In this document: positions 51,106 to 59,822 of the stretch, piece by piece | How the letters are laid out: each line of letters opens with the position of its first letter | Position numbering within the stretch: the first letter of the stretch is position 1 | Assembly (NCBI GenBank): GCA_013285405.1 | Contig: CP053446.1 | Coordinates: 124,001-188,000 of the forward strand | Reading direction: 5' to 3' | DNA length: 64,000 nucleotides | Origin: Ignavibacteriota bacterium | GTDB lineage: Bacteria; Bacteroidota; Ignavibacteria; Ignavibacteriales; Ignavibacteriaceae | Notes under the pieces: generated by a model | What the model saw: only the letters and a program-made list of their open reading frames with translations | The model's database searches: none | Told to the model about the DNA's origin: nothing | Position numbers and translations under genes: made by a program

Positions 51106-51756
51106 TCAATCAGTAAGATAATACCGCACACCAAAAGTATAATTCATAGCGCTCATATTTCCTGATCTGTATTCAGCATCGCTTTTAGCAAAGTTATATT
51201 GAGCTTCCGCGAATGTTGAAAAGTTGCTGTCATCCCAGTTTTTTTCTGCGATGAGTCCACCAAAAGCACCCCAGATATTTTCATTTTCAACACTTGAGAT
51301 CACTCTCCCGGTTCTCAATCTTGCTTCCTGGTTGACTACCATAAAAGTTAAACCGCCATTAACACCTAACACGAGGTCATCAGTGACAAGGAAATTGTAA
51401 AGCAAACCACCATTAAGAATTAATTGGCTGAATGAGGAATTTACTTCCACAAATTTTTCTGAAAGCTGGCTGCTGAAGTTCAGATAGGATGAGTTGTACC
51501 ACGATTGAAAATTTGATTGCGAGATGTAAGATGTTCTTGCATACATATACATATTTTTTATGAATAGAATTGGAATACCAATACTTCCGCCAAATGCAAA
51601 TGATGCAGGACTCTGGGTTTCATTACCGGATAAATTAACGGTTGCAACTCCAGCCATTCCTCCAAGAAATATTGAGTTAGGTCTTAAATATGACTGTGCG
51701 TTAGTAAGAAAACCAGTTGAAAGCGATAAAACGAAAATCAATGTAAGTTTTTTCAT
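51106..51756 (-). CDS. Outer-membrane beta-barrel protein (OmpA/OprF-like barrel)
   Basis: A 216-aa protein with a signal peptide (MKKLTLIFVLSLSTGFLTNA). The mature part is a small eight-strand type barrel: alternating strands ('SIFLGGMAGVATVNLSG', 'PASFAFGGSIGIPILFIKN', 'LILNGGLLYNFLVTDDLVLG', 'VNGGLTFMVVNQEARL') and a final 'NYTFGVRYYLTD' strand with terminal aromatic positions. Such barrels are structural or porin-like. It is a single minus-strand gene, divergent from the aminotransferase at 51964. Confidence 0.8.
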   Translation of the reverse strand: MKKLTLIFVLSLSTGFLTNAQSYLRPNSIFLGGMAGVATVNLSGNETQSPASFAFGGSIGIPILFIKNMYMYARTSYISQSNFQSWYNSSYLNFSSQLSEKFVEVNSSFSQLILNGGLLYNFLVTDDLVLGVNGGLTFMVVNQEARLRTGRVISSVENENIWGAFGGLIAEKNWDDSNFSTFAEAQYNFAKSDAEYRSGNMSAMNYTFGVRYYLTD

Positions 51757-51963
51757 AATTCACCTTTGTTTAATTGAAACGTAATAAATAATCCGGATAT
51801 TGTCAAACTATATTTCAAGCGAATGGCTTTAATAATTTATATTTTTTTAATTCAACTCATCACGATTATATTTCATTAAATTTTTTTGAGATTTAAAACA
51901 TCCCATTATTAAATCTGCAATGAAGCAGATGAACCTTCTTTCACCATATTTCTGGAATATTTA

Positions 51964-53157
51964 ATGATTGCTAACAGAGTAAATGAGATTGCCGTATCCG
52001 AAACCATGCATATTGCAGCCGAAGCAAAAAAACTCAAAGCCGAGGGATTTGATGTTATCAATCTCAGTATGGGAGAACCCGATTTTCCCACACCAAAAAA
52101 TATAAAAGAGGCTGGCAAAACAGCAATCGAAGAAAATCATACAAGATATACTATTAACGCAGGAACTGTTGAGCTTAGAACTGCAATTCAGGCTAAGCTT
52201 AAAAGAGACAATCAACTCGATTACAAACTAAATGAAATAATTGTTTCCAGCGGAGCTAAACAGAGCTGCTACAATGCAATTTTAACAACAGTAAATCCCA
52301 GCGATGAAGTTATTATTCCCTCGCCATATTGGGTTTCATATCCTGCGATGGTTAATCTTGCAGGTGGTACAGTTGTTGTCATTGAAACAACTGAAAAGAA
52401 TGGATTCAGGATTACACCTGAACAGCTTGAAAAAGCCATCACAAAAAAAACTAAATTGTTTATTCTTTGCAATCCATCCAATCCGACAGGTTCAGCATAC
52501 AATAAAGAGGAGCTTATTGCTTTAGCCGAAGTTGCTGAAAAAGGAAATTTTTATATTCTTGCCGATGAAATTTATGAGAAGATGGTTTATGATGATTTTG
52601 AGTTCTACAGTTTCGCAACTGTGGCACCTGAACTTCGGAATAGAATTATACTTGTAAATGGAATCTCAAAATCCTATGCAATGACCGGCTGGAGAATTGG
52701 TTACACAGCCGCCAATGAACATATAGTTGAAGGAATGAACAAGATACAGAGTCACAGTACATCACATCCATCTTCGGTTTCGCAATTTGCTGCTATTGAA
52801 GCATTAACCGGACCTCAATATGTGATAAATGAGATGTTTGTCGAATTTAAAAAGCGAAGAGAATTTTTGCACAATGAATTAATTTCAATTAAAGGAATTA
52901 CTTGTTATAAACCGGAAGGTGCTTTTTATCTTTTTCCTAACATTTCAACATTTATGCATAAGCACTCAAAAGTATTGAAGATTGAAAATTCTTTTGACTT
53001 TGCGATGCACTTGCTTTACGAAGCACATATTGCTGTAGTTCCTGGAAATGCATTTGGCGCAGATGATTATTTGAGAATCTCCTACGCAACTTCGATGGAA
53101 AATTTGAAAGAAGCTGTGATAAGACTAAAAAAAGCTTTAGCGAGACTTGAAGTCTGA
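51964..53157 (+). CDS. Aspartate aminotransferase-like enzyme (class I/II)
   Basis: A 397-aa fold-type I aminotransferase, a paralogue of the enzyme at 33213. Features: 'VINLSMGEPDFPTPKNIKEA', 'TRYTINAGTVELRTAIQAKL', 'ILCNPSNPTGSAYNKEELIA' (PLP Asn), 'FYILADEIYEKMVYDDFEFY', 'NGISKSYAMTGWRIGYTAAN' (Schiff-base Lys) and 'YLRISYATSMENLKEAVIRL' (substrate Arg). It is closest in style to bacterial Ib aspartate/prephenate aminotransferases. If it uses prephenate, it would work with the aroE gene 120 bp downstream (convergent) in aromatic amino acid synthesis; this is inference. Confidence 0.93.
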   Translation: MIANRVNEIAVSETMHIAAEAKKLKAEGFDVINLSMGEPDFPTPKNIKEAGKTAIEENHTRYTINAGTVELRTAIQAKLKRDNQLDYKLNEIIVSSGAKQSCYNAILTTVNPSDEVIIPSPYWVSYPAMVNLAGGTVVVIETTEKNGFRITPEQLEKAITKKTKLFILCNPSNPTGSAYNKEELIALAEVAEKGNFYILADEIYEKMVYDDFEFYSFATVAPELRNRIILVNGISKSYAMTGWRIGYTAANEHIVEGMNKIQSHSTSHPSSVSQFAAIEALTGPQYVINEMFVEFKKRREFLHNELISIKGITCYKPEGAFYLFPNISTFMHKHSKVLKIENSFDFAMHLLYEAHIAVVPGNAFGADDYLRISYATSMENLKEAVIRLKKALARLEV

Positions 53158-53275
53158 AATATTTATACTCGGCTTTAGTTTCTTTACAGGCTGATCTGCA
53201 AGATGATTTGAATGTTTGAGTGATTAATTGATTGAATGCGTTACGTTAAATTGAACTTTTATTCTTCATCATCAA

Positions 53276-54157
53276 TTAAACATTTTGCTGTTTAATGTAT
53301 TCCTGTAGTGAATCTGCTATGACTTCAACAGGCATATCAAGACCTGTCCAAAGTTTAAAAGATTTGGCAGCCTGAGCAATAAGCATCTTTAATCCTCCCA
53401 CTACTTTTGCTCCTTGCATCTCTGCAGTTTTAAGAAATTTTGTTTTAGTCGGATTATAGATCAGATCGAAAACTATTTGATCTTCATTGAAAGAATCATC
53501 AATATCCGTGATTGTATCTTCAATCTCAGGATACATTCCTATTGTAGTAGCGTTAACAATAAGTTTTGAATCCCTTAAAGTATCAACATTATCCGGCGGA
53601 AAAAGTTCAAATGTATGAAACAAATCATATCGCATCTTCAAAGAAAAATCATTCGCCAGCGTATCAGCTTTCTGCTGGGTTCTGTTTATGATATTTATTT
53701 CCTCAGGTTTGAAATAACGGAGTAAAGTATAAATAACGGCTCGCGCACTTCCGCCGGCACCAATTACAGTTGCTTTCGCTCCAGATATTTTTTCTTTAAA
53801 TGGAAGTAACGTTTCCAGGATTCCAAAAGCATCAGTATTATAACCCATCAACTTGCCATGGTCATTAACAATAGTATTTACGGCTCCTATAATTGAAGCT
53901 TCTTCAGATACTTCATCAAGGAACTTTATTATTTTTTCTTTGTGTGGAAGTGTTACATTTAATCCTTTTAAACCCAGTGCAAGCACTCCATTAACTGCGG
54001 CTTTAAGATTTTCGGATGGAACATCGAAAGGAAGATACACATAATCTAAGTTCATCTGTTCAAGCGCAAAATTTTGAATAAATGGAGAATATGAATGCTT
54101 AATCGGATGACCAATCAAACCAATTAATTCCGTATTTGCTAAAAAGGAATCTCTCAC
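53276..54157 (-). CDS. aroE: Shikimate dehydrogenase
   Basis: A 293-aa NADP-dependent enzyme reducing 3-dehydroshikimate. 'LIGLIGHPIKHSYSPFIQNF' is the substrate-binding start (SxS: Ser-Tyr-Ser), 'GLKGLNVTLPHKEKIIKFLD' the catalytic Lys/Asp region, 'AVNTIVNDHGKLMGYNTDAF' the conserved NTD motif, and 'ATVIGAGGSARAVIYTLLRY' the Rossmann NADP loop. 'IVNATTIGMYPEIEDT' and the C-terminal 'GGLKMLIAQAAKSFKLWTG' complete it. It is minus strand, 39 bp from the TPR gene upstream on the same strand. Confidence 0.96.
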   Translation of the reverse strand: MRDSFLANTELIGLIGHPIKHSYSPFIQNFALEQMNLDYVYLPFDVPSENLKAAVNGVLALGLKGLNVTLPHKEKIIKFLDEVSEEASIIGAVNTIVNDHGKLMGYNTDAFGILETLLPFKEKISGAKATVIGAGGSARAVIYTLLRYFKPEEINIINRTQQKADTLANDFSLKMRYDLFHTFELFPPDNVDTLRDSKLIVNATTIGMYPEIEDTITDIDDSFNEDQIVFDLIYNPTKTKFLKTAEMQGAKVVGGLKMLIAQAAKSFKLWTGLDMPVEVIADSLQEYIKQQNV

Positions 54158-54195
54158 ATAGCCCTCATATAAAATTCACAGGAATTGTGCACTTG

Positions 54196-55608
54196 TTAGT
54201 TTTCGCCTAAAAGTTTCTTAAAGAGCTTGGAAGATTTTATTTCAGGATAGTCATTTGTAAATTCCTCTTCAATACTTGGGTCCAGTTCAAATGCTTTCTT
54301 TAAACAATGAATTGCATCCTCAGTTCTGCTGAGAATAAAATTGACCTTTGCTTTCTCATAAATAGCTTTAGCATCATTTTCCTTTAAAACTATACATTTA
54401 TCAAAAGCTTCAAGAGCGCTCAGCCATTCACCAAGTTCTATATAAGTTTCTGCAAGCGTGAACCATATATCGTAATTAGCAGGTGATATTTTTAATGCGT
54501 GAATATAACTTGCGACAGCTTCTTTTAATTTGCCCAAAGAATATTCAAGATCAGCTTTTGCGTACCATGCCTCTGCACTATCCTGAGCAAGAGTAACAGC
54601 TTTGTTAAAATCTCTTAAAGCATGCTGATATTTTCCTGCTGAATCGTAACAGTAACCGCGGGCTAAATATGCTTCAAAATAAGCATCGTTATTTTTTATT
54701 GCTTCACTGTAAAACCTGAGAGCATTTTTCAAATCACCAAGTTCTTCGTAAAGATTTCCAATATTAAAGCAGGTTGTTTCATCGTTCGAATCAAGTTCAT
54801 AAGATTTCCTGAAACACTCGAGTGCTTCATGGTATCTCTCAAGTTCAGCAAGAATATTTCCTTTGTTGAACCATGCACTTGTAAAATTTTCTCTTATAGA
54901 AACCGCAAGATCATAGCTGTTTATAGCCTGTTCAGGTTTGTTCATCTTGGATAGAATAACTCCACGGTTATACCATCCGTTTGGGTTATATGGTTCCAAC
55001 TCAAGAAATTTTTCGTAAGAAGCCAAAGAGTTAGAATAATCTTCCAAATTCTCATAACAAAAGCCAAGCTCGTAGTATGCTTCAGAATAATCAGGATTGA
55101 GTTTCAAAACTTTATTAAAAAATCTGATTGCAGCTTCGAATTCTTCATTATGCTGATGAAGAATTCCGAGGCTGTAGAGAGCATCTTCATTATTCGGATC
55201 GTTTGAAAGAGCTTTATTCAATGATTCTTTTGCCTGTGTGAATAAACCAATATTTTCTTCGGCAATTGACCGGTCAACAAGTGCATCAGTATCGCCAGGA
55301 TTCAACGACAAAGCTTTATTAAAACATTCGATGGATTCATTAAAATATCCAAGTGCATTCAGGAATAATCCTTTTTTAATCCAGTATTCTGAATTGTATG
55401 GAGAAATTTCAAGAAGCGCATTTATTATGTATAACCCATCTTCATTTAGGTCATGTTCGAGGCAGGCTTGAGTTACTTCGTCAAACATATCAAGATAACC
55501 ATAGACAGCACCAGTATCTATCAGCTTTTTACATTCTTCTATCTGTTCCTTAAGTTTTTCATTTCCGGAAGGTTCATCAAATACATATTCTTCATTAAAG
55601 AAATTCAT
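54196..55608 (-). CDS. TPR-repeat protein
   Basis: A 470-aa cytoplasmic protein with no signal peptide. After ~60 residues it has about eleven consecutive tetratricopeptide repeats of 34 residues; examples are 'SEYWIKKGLFLNALGYFNES', 'PDYSEAYYELGFCYENLEDY' and 'AWFNKGNILAELERYHEALE'. The consensus W-x2-L/I-G-x2-Y-x8-A-x3-F/Y is preserved. TPR superhelices bind peptide partners; the partner is unknown. It ends with a short helical tail ('EEFTNDYPEIKSSKLFKKLL'). It may be co-transcribed with aroE (39 bp gap). Confidence 0.9.
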   Translation of the reverse strand: MNFFNEEYVFDEPSGNEKLKEQIEECKKLIDTGAVYGYLDMFDEVTQACLEHDLNEDGLYIINALLEISPYNSEYWIKKGLFLNALGYFNESIECFNKALSLNPGDTDALVDRSIAEENIGLFTQAKESLNKALSNDPNNEDALYSLGILHQHNEEFEAAIRFFNKVLKLNPDYSEAYYELGFCYENLEDYSNSLASYEKFLELEPYNPNGWYNRGVILSKMNKPEQAINSYDLAVSIRENFTSAWFNKGNILAELERYHEALECFRKSYELDSNDETTCFNIGNLYEELGDLKNALRFYSEAIKNNDAYFEAYLARGYCYDSAGKYQHALRDFNKAVTLAQDSAEAWYAKADLEYSLGKLKEAVASYIHALKISPANYDIWFTLAETYIELGEWLSALEAFDKCIVLKENDAKAIYEKAKVNFILSRTEDAIHCLKKAFELDPSIEEEFTNDYPEIKSSKLFKKLLGEN

Positions 55609-55719
55609 CTACTTTCCTTATTAAATTTAATTCCACAAAAAATTTAGAACTAAAAAAAACTAAAAACAAGAATCGAACCGTTTGACATATTAATAAAATT
55701 TTTGTAAGCAAATATCGGA

Positions 55720-55748
55720 CATAAAAAAAGCCCCGAATGAACGGGGCT
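55720..55748 (-). terminator. Terminator of the duplicated T9SS operon
   Basis: AGCCCCG / CGGGGCT stem (55729-55735, 55742-55748) with an A run on the plus strand just before it, i.e. a T run on the minus strand. It lies 16 bp past the stop of the propeller protein. Confidence 0.85.
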
Positions 55749-55763
55749 AAGAAAGATAGGAGT

Positions 55764-57533
55764 TTACTTTAACAGTATAAGTTTCTTTGTATCGACAAAA
55801 TTGCCGGAAGTAAGAGCGTAAACATAAATTCCACTTGGCAGATTTGAAGCATTAAATGTAACTGAGTAATTTCCAGCTTCTTGATTTTCATTTACCAATG
55901 ATGCTACTTCTGTCCCGAGCATATCATAAACTTTCAAAGAAACTTCTCCGGAAGTTTTTATTGAGTATGAAATTGTTGTCGTTGGGTTGAACGGGTTTGG
56001 ATAGTTCTGACTTAACTCATAGTTATCAACAACTTCGGTTGGATTATTAACAGAAATTTTATAAGGATCCTCTCCTTGAACAATTGCTTCTACTTCATTT
56101 GATGCTGGTGAAACTTTAGCTGTTAAATCAACTGCGGTAATATAATATTTTGCTACTGTTCCACTCTGGCATTGTGCACCAGGAGGAGGATTGCAAACTG
56201 TTTCCTCATTGTCAATATATTCAGTGGGCAGTGAGGCTGAAACAGTTGTATGCAATGTGAAGGGAAGAGAACCGATCCTCCTATAAATACGATAATAATC
56301 TATATCCTGTTCAGGATTTTTCTGCCAAACTAATTTAGGATGATTATTATGCGAGGACATAGTAAGATTTTGTGGTGCAATTGGATTTAAATTTTCCCAC
56401 CTGTACCTCAAATTATTTCCGTTGTTGCTTCCTAAACTATCTTTCCAGATAACGTGAACTTCATTGCCTGCCGAAGATACATTTACGTGCATTGGATCAA
56501 CTGATGGTGGATTAAGGCCATAGTTATAAATAATATCATCAGGATATCCGCTTATTGATTTGGAACGCCAGATGGCAAAATCCTCTATTTGTCCACCACC
56601 TTCACCACCAGCTATTTGTTTGTAATAAAATGCCGAATGACTGTTATTGTCAAAAGTAGTTGTTGAGTAAACCAATTGATTGAAATTAGAATAAGGGTTA
56701 GGCAGATAACCTAAAAAAGCATTATCACTTAATCTTTTCCATGCCCAGCCAAGCCGATGACTGTAAGTTCCATTCTCATAGAATGAATAGTAAATTACAA
56801 GTGTTGTGCTTGTAACACGAATACCAGCAAGGTTTGATGAAACAAGATTAGGTTCTGATACAGTATAACCTGATAATACAGAAGTCCAGTCATTTTGTGT
56901 AACTCTATATTTTCTCCAGTTATTAGTATTTGTGCCGCTCTTTTGCCACATAAAATAGACATAATCTTCGTTCACTCCAGTGTAACGGGCAGTTATTTTT
57001 GGATATGTGCCGGTTTCTCCTGTGGAAACTACCATTTCACCTGTGAAATTCCCACTCTGATAATTACGGTATCTATATTTTACTATTCCTGACTCAAGGT
57101 AAGTTATGTGCAAGTTTTGATTGGAAACTATAGATTCCATCCAAGATGTACTTGTCACAAGATTGAGTGTGTATATTAAACTCCAGTTTGAACCACCATT
57201 AGTACTACGTCTTACTCTCATTTGGCTTCCGATTCCATAAACAATATAAATATTGTCTGCATCACCGGAAATACTCGGAGAAACTACTGCGGAGTATTCT
57301 ATAGTTATTGGCGAACCTGCAACTCCGTTCAGATTCATTTTGTAATATTTCAACGAACTACTGTTTTGGACGATAATATGGTTACCATCCCGGTTTGTAA
57401 ATATATCCACACCGCCAAAATTTAATGCATTAGAAACATTAATGTTTGTTTCTTTAACAGAAGTCCAGTTTGGCGTCTGTGTAAAACCTGCTGCATATAG
57501 CAGCAGAACAATTAAGATGATTATCTTCTTCAT
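55764..57533 (-). CDS. T9SS-sorted propeller-FN3 protein (copy A)
   Basis: A 589-aa protein with a signal peptide (MKKIIILIVLLLYAAGFTQ). Residues ~25-370 form a BNR-type propeller ('GDADNIYIVYGIGSQMRVRR', 'STNGGSNWSLIYTLNLVTST', 'GNEVHVIWKDSLGSNNGNNL'). A fibronectin type III domain follows ('NPIAPQNLTMSSHNNHPKLV', 'DIDYYRIYRRIGSLPFTLHT') with two cysteine-containing loops ('CNPPPGAQCQ'). The T9SS domain ('QNYPNPFNPTTTISYSIKTS', 'DTKKLILLK') is almost the same as that of copy A' (59823), although the propellers differ. It is the last gene of the second B-A unit. Confidence 0.88.
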   Translation of the reverse strand: MKKIIILIVLLLYAAGFTQTPNWTSVKETNINVSNALNFGGVDIFTNRDGNHIIVQNSSSLKYYKMNLNGVAGSPITIEYSAVVSPSISGDADNIYIVYGIGSQMRVRRSTNGGSNWSLIYTLNLVTSTSWMESIVSNQNLHITYLESGIVKYRYRNYQSGNFTGEMVVSTGETGTYPKITARYTGVNEDYVYFMWQKSGTNTNNWRKYRVTQNDWTSVLSGYTVSEPNLVSSNLAGIRVTSTTLVIYYSFYENGTYSHRLGWAWKRLSDNAFLGYLPNPYSNFNQLVYSTTTFDNNSHSAFYYKQIAGGEGGGQIEDFAIWRSKSISGYPDDIIYNYGLNPPSVDPMHVNVSSAGNEVHVIWKDSLGSNNGNNLRYRWENLNPIAPQNLTMSSHNNHPKLVWQKNPEQDIDYYRIYRRIGSLPFTLHTTVSASLPTEYIDNEETVCNPPPGAQCQSGTVAKYYITAVDLTAKVSPASNEVEAIVQGEDPYKISVNNPTEVVDNYELSQNYPNPFNPTTTISYSIKTSGEVSLKVYDMLGTEVASLVNENQEAGNYSVTFNASNLPSGIYVYALTSGNFVDTKKLILLK

Positions 57534-57581
57534 TTTTAAAATACCTTTCTTGTCAAGGCTCAGCAGTTAAGCTGAGTCTGA

Positions 57582-59309
57582 TTATTTTAACAAAAGTGAT
57601 TTAAATGTTCTAACAGAATTCTTTGTCTTGAGGACAATTAGATAAACACCGCTTGGTAGTGAATTGCCAAGTCTGTCCCTTGCATCCCAGGAAATATTAT
57701 AATTTCCCGGAGAGAATACCTTATCTAATAGTGTTGTTATTTCTTTCCCTAATGAATTAAAAATTTTTAACTGAACGTTTGAAGTTTCATAAATATTGAA
57801 GCTGATAATACTTTCTGAATTAAAGGGATTCGGATAAGCCCGAACGACTTCAAAGGATAGTTCTTTAATCTCTGATTCAATTATTCCAGATATTTTATCT
57901 CTTTTCAGTATGTAGCTAAAGTTATAAATAACTGAAGGTGTATATTTTTCCATCGGAATAAGAAGGTCTCTCTTTCCATCACCATTAAGATCTGCAATAG
58001 AAACAGGATAGAATTGAGCGCCGAGCTGTGTTACTTCTCCGAGCTTTGCATACCACAGCTTATACTGATGATTGCCGGGAGAACCAACAAATTTTATAAT
58101 TAGTATTACATTGCCTATCGAAATAATTAATTCTTCTTTGTTGTCGTCATCGATGTCTACTGCTTGTAATAAATTAGTAAAGGAAAGGGAAGTCAAATAT
58201 CTGAGTTCAATGCTTGCAACTACCTTATAGCTGTTATCCCTATCTGTTTCATAACATTGATAAAGAGTAATTCCCTCTTCAAAATCTTGCCCGCCAATCC
58301 AGAATTCAGGTTTTCCGTTCCCATCAAGATCTTTTGTAGCAGCTTGCATATATGTATTAGGCGTAGAAAATGGGAATTGATTAACAATTGAATACTCATT
58401 TTCATCTTCATTTTCTATTACAAATACATTACCGGGACCTGAGCTAATAACCAGTTCAGTCTTATTATCCTGATCAAAATCCCCGATTGCAAAGCCAGAG
58501 ATATCACTATCAAAGATAGATTTAAATCTGAATACTTCTTCAAAATTGTTTATGCTATCTCTGTATTCAGATATAACACACATTGTTGTATCCCAAATAC
58601 TCGGAGTAGTAAAAGCACAATCTGTTATCCCGTTATTATCCCAATCTCCCAATATTAAATTATTTATTTGGAGTGTGTCTAAATAAAAGAAGAAATCGGG
58701 AGTTGTTGGTAAAACACTTGCTGAATCACATTTATAAACTGGATAAAAGAAAAAAACATCATCCACTAATGATGCTATAATTATCTCTTTGTTCTCATCT
58801 TTGTTAAAATCTGCAATTCCTTTTACTAAAACTGTAGAAGTATCATAAGAAAATATATCTTGGTAAATGTCATTGATATTTCTCTCAAATATTTTTACTG
58901 GCCCAGCAATATTGGGTATAATTGTATTTGTACATCCGAATAATTCCGGTCGTCCATTATTATTTAAATCTTCTACTGGCTGAGGTAACCACCAAGAAAT
59001 ATTAGCTACAGGAACTTGTTGCCAAAAGGTAAATTTGCTGCTGTATTTAGTTGTATCTATTTCCCAAATGTTTATTATTGTTGTATCAACATCCGCATTA
59101 CTTTCAAAAATATTTTCTTTGCTGCCAAGATAAAAAGTCCTGCTTTCTCCAATTCTGTTTGTTAGCCTGTAAATATTTGGTGAATTTTCTTCATACTTTC
59201 CTCCCTGTTCAACAAATTTTTGTAGTTCATACCCTTTGTTAAAATTGTTTTGCTGCGCAAGGATAATTGCACTTAATCCAAAAACCAGTAAGAAAAATAT
59301 TTTATTCAT
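57582..59309 (-). CDS. T9SS-sorted FG-GAP repeat protein (copy B)
   Basis: The ATG at 59309 gives a clean signal peptide (MNKIFFLLVFGLSAIILAQQ); the longer frame upstream is repeat sequence. About seven FG-GAP/VCBS repeats follow with Ca-binding loops: 'DLNNNGRPELFG', 'DFNKDENKEIIIAS', 'DWDNNGITDCAFTT', 'DFDQDNKTELVISS', 'DLDGNGKPEFWIGG', 'DIDDDNKEELIIS' and 'DLNGDGKRDLLIPM'. The T9SS domain ends the protein ('RAYPNPFNSESIISFN', 'TFKSLLLK'). It is the first gene of the second B-A unit; the downstream partner starts 48 bp later, with a CTCAGC-N6-GCTGAG hairpin in the gap. Confidence 0.9.
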   Translation of the reverse strand: MNKIFFLLVFGLSAIILAQQNNFNKGYELQKFVEQGGKYEENSPNIYRLTNRIGESRTFYLGSKENIFESNADVDTTIINIWEIDTTKYSSKFTFWQQVPVANISWWLPQPVEDLNNNGRPELFGCTNTIIPNIAGPVKIFERNINDIYQDIFSYDTSTVLVKGIADFNKDENKEIIIASLVDDVFFFYPVYKCDSASVLPTTPDFFFYLDTLQINNLILGDWDNNGITDCAFTTPSIWDTTMCVISEYRDSINNFEEVFRFKSIFDSDISGFAIGDFDQDNKTELVISSGPGNVFVIENEDENEYSIVNQFPFSTPNTYMQAATKDLDGNGKPEFWIGGQDFEEGITLYQCYETDRDNSYKVVASIELRYLTSLSFTNLLQAVDIDDDNKEELIISIGNVILIIKFVGSPGNHQYKLWYAKLGEVTQLGAQFYPVSIADLNGDGKRDLLIPMEKYTPSVIYNFSYILKRDKISGIIESEIKELSFEVVRAYPNPFNSESIISFNIYETSNVQLKIFNSLGKEITTLLDKVFSPGNYNISWDARDRLGNSLPSGVYLIVLKTKNSVRTFKSLLLK

Positions 59310-59352
59310 TCTGCTACTCAATATTTTATAGGGAAAGAAAACACTGTTAGAG

Positions 59353-59383
59353 ATTGCTTCTCCGTCAATTGCCGGATAGCAAT
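59353..59383. repeat. 31-bp palindromic element, non-coding copy
   Basis: Inverted copy of the element at 47091-47121 with two mismatches. It lies upstream of the FG-GAP gene B and is missing from the matching upstream region of gene B' at 63422-63468, so it was probably inserted after the operon duplication. Confidence 0.85.
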
Positions 59384-59401
59384 AACTGATGATTTTTTTC
59401 A

Positions 59402-59626
59402 AGCTATGTAAAACCAGAAGGGAAGAATAAGAAATGAATGGATGGTTGATTGAATGATTGTATGAGAACTTTGAAAGTTTCATACAGAATAATCTGGATT
59501 GGTGAAAATAATTTCACCATCTTTCTCGCTCCGGAGAGAGAGAGAGAGAGCTAAATATCGTGCCAACTTTGAAGAACTTATTTCTGAAAAAAAGTTCATC
59601 GGTTTTCTACCCTGAATTAATTTCAA
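59402..59626 (-). repeat. Upstream repeat of the T9SS operon, copy 1
   Basis: These 225 bp match 63469-63691 with about six base changes and one GA unit difference. Contents include GAACTTTGAAAGTTTC-type inverted repeat, GGTGAAA-ATAA-TTTCACC palindrome and a GA tract of 17 nt after CTCCG. It lies ~95-320 bp upstream of gene B. It may hold the promoter and operator of the operon. Confidence 0.85.
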
Positions 59627-59771
59627 TGAGAACTTAACGAACTGATCTCACAAAGTCAATATCTTTATTAAATTATATCAGAAAAATATTTTTGCATCTA
59701 TGGATGAAGGCTGAATAATTGCGATGTGATGAAAATATGTTTATGAGTTTTGGATATCCGGGAAATAAATA

Positions 59772-59798
59772 AAAACAGAACCCGGTATTAACCGGATT
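59772..59798 (-). terminator. Probable terminator after copy A'
   Basis: AATCCGGT / ACCGGGTT stem on the minus strand (59798-59779, one wobble pair) followed by CTGTTTTT. It ends the B'-A' unit. Confidence 0.65.
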
Positions 59799-59822
59799 CC
59801 GTGTGATGTTGAGGCTGGTTGT

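Noticed and set aside
59310-59483. Longer N-terminus for the FG-GAP protein B
   Set aside because: The extra 58 codons are upstream repeat DNA without a signal peptide; the ATG at 59309 begins a perfect signal peptide.
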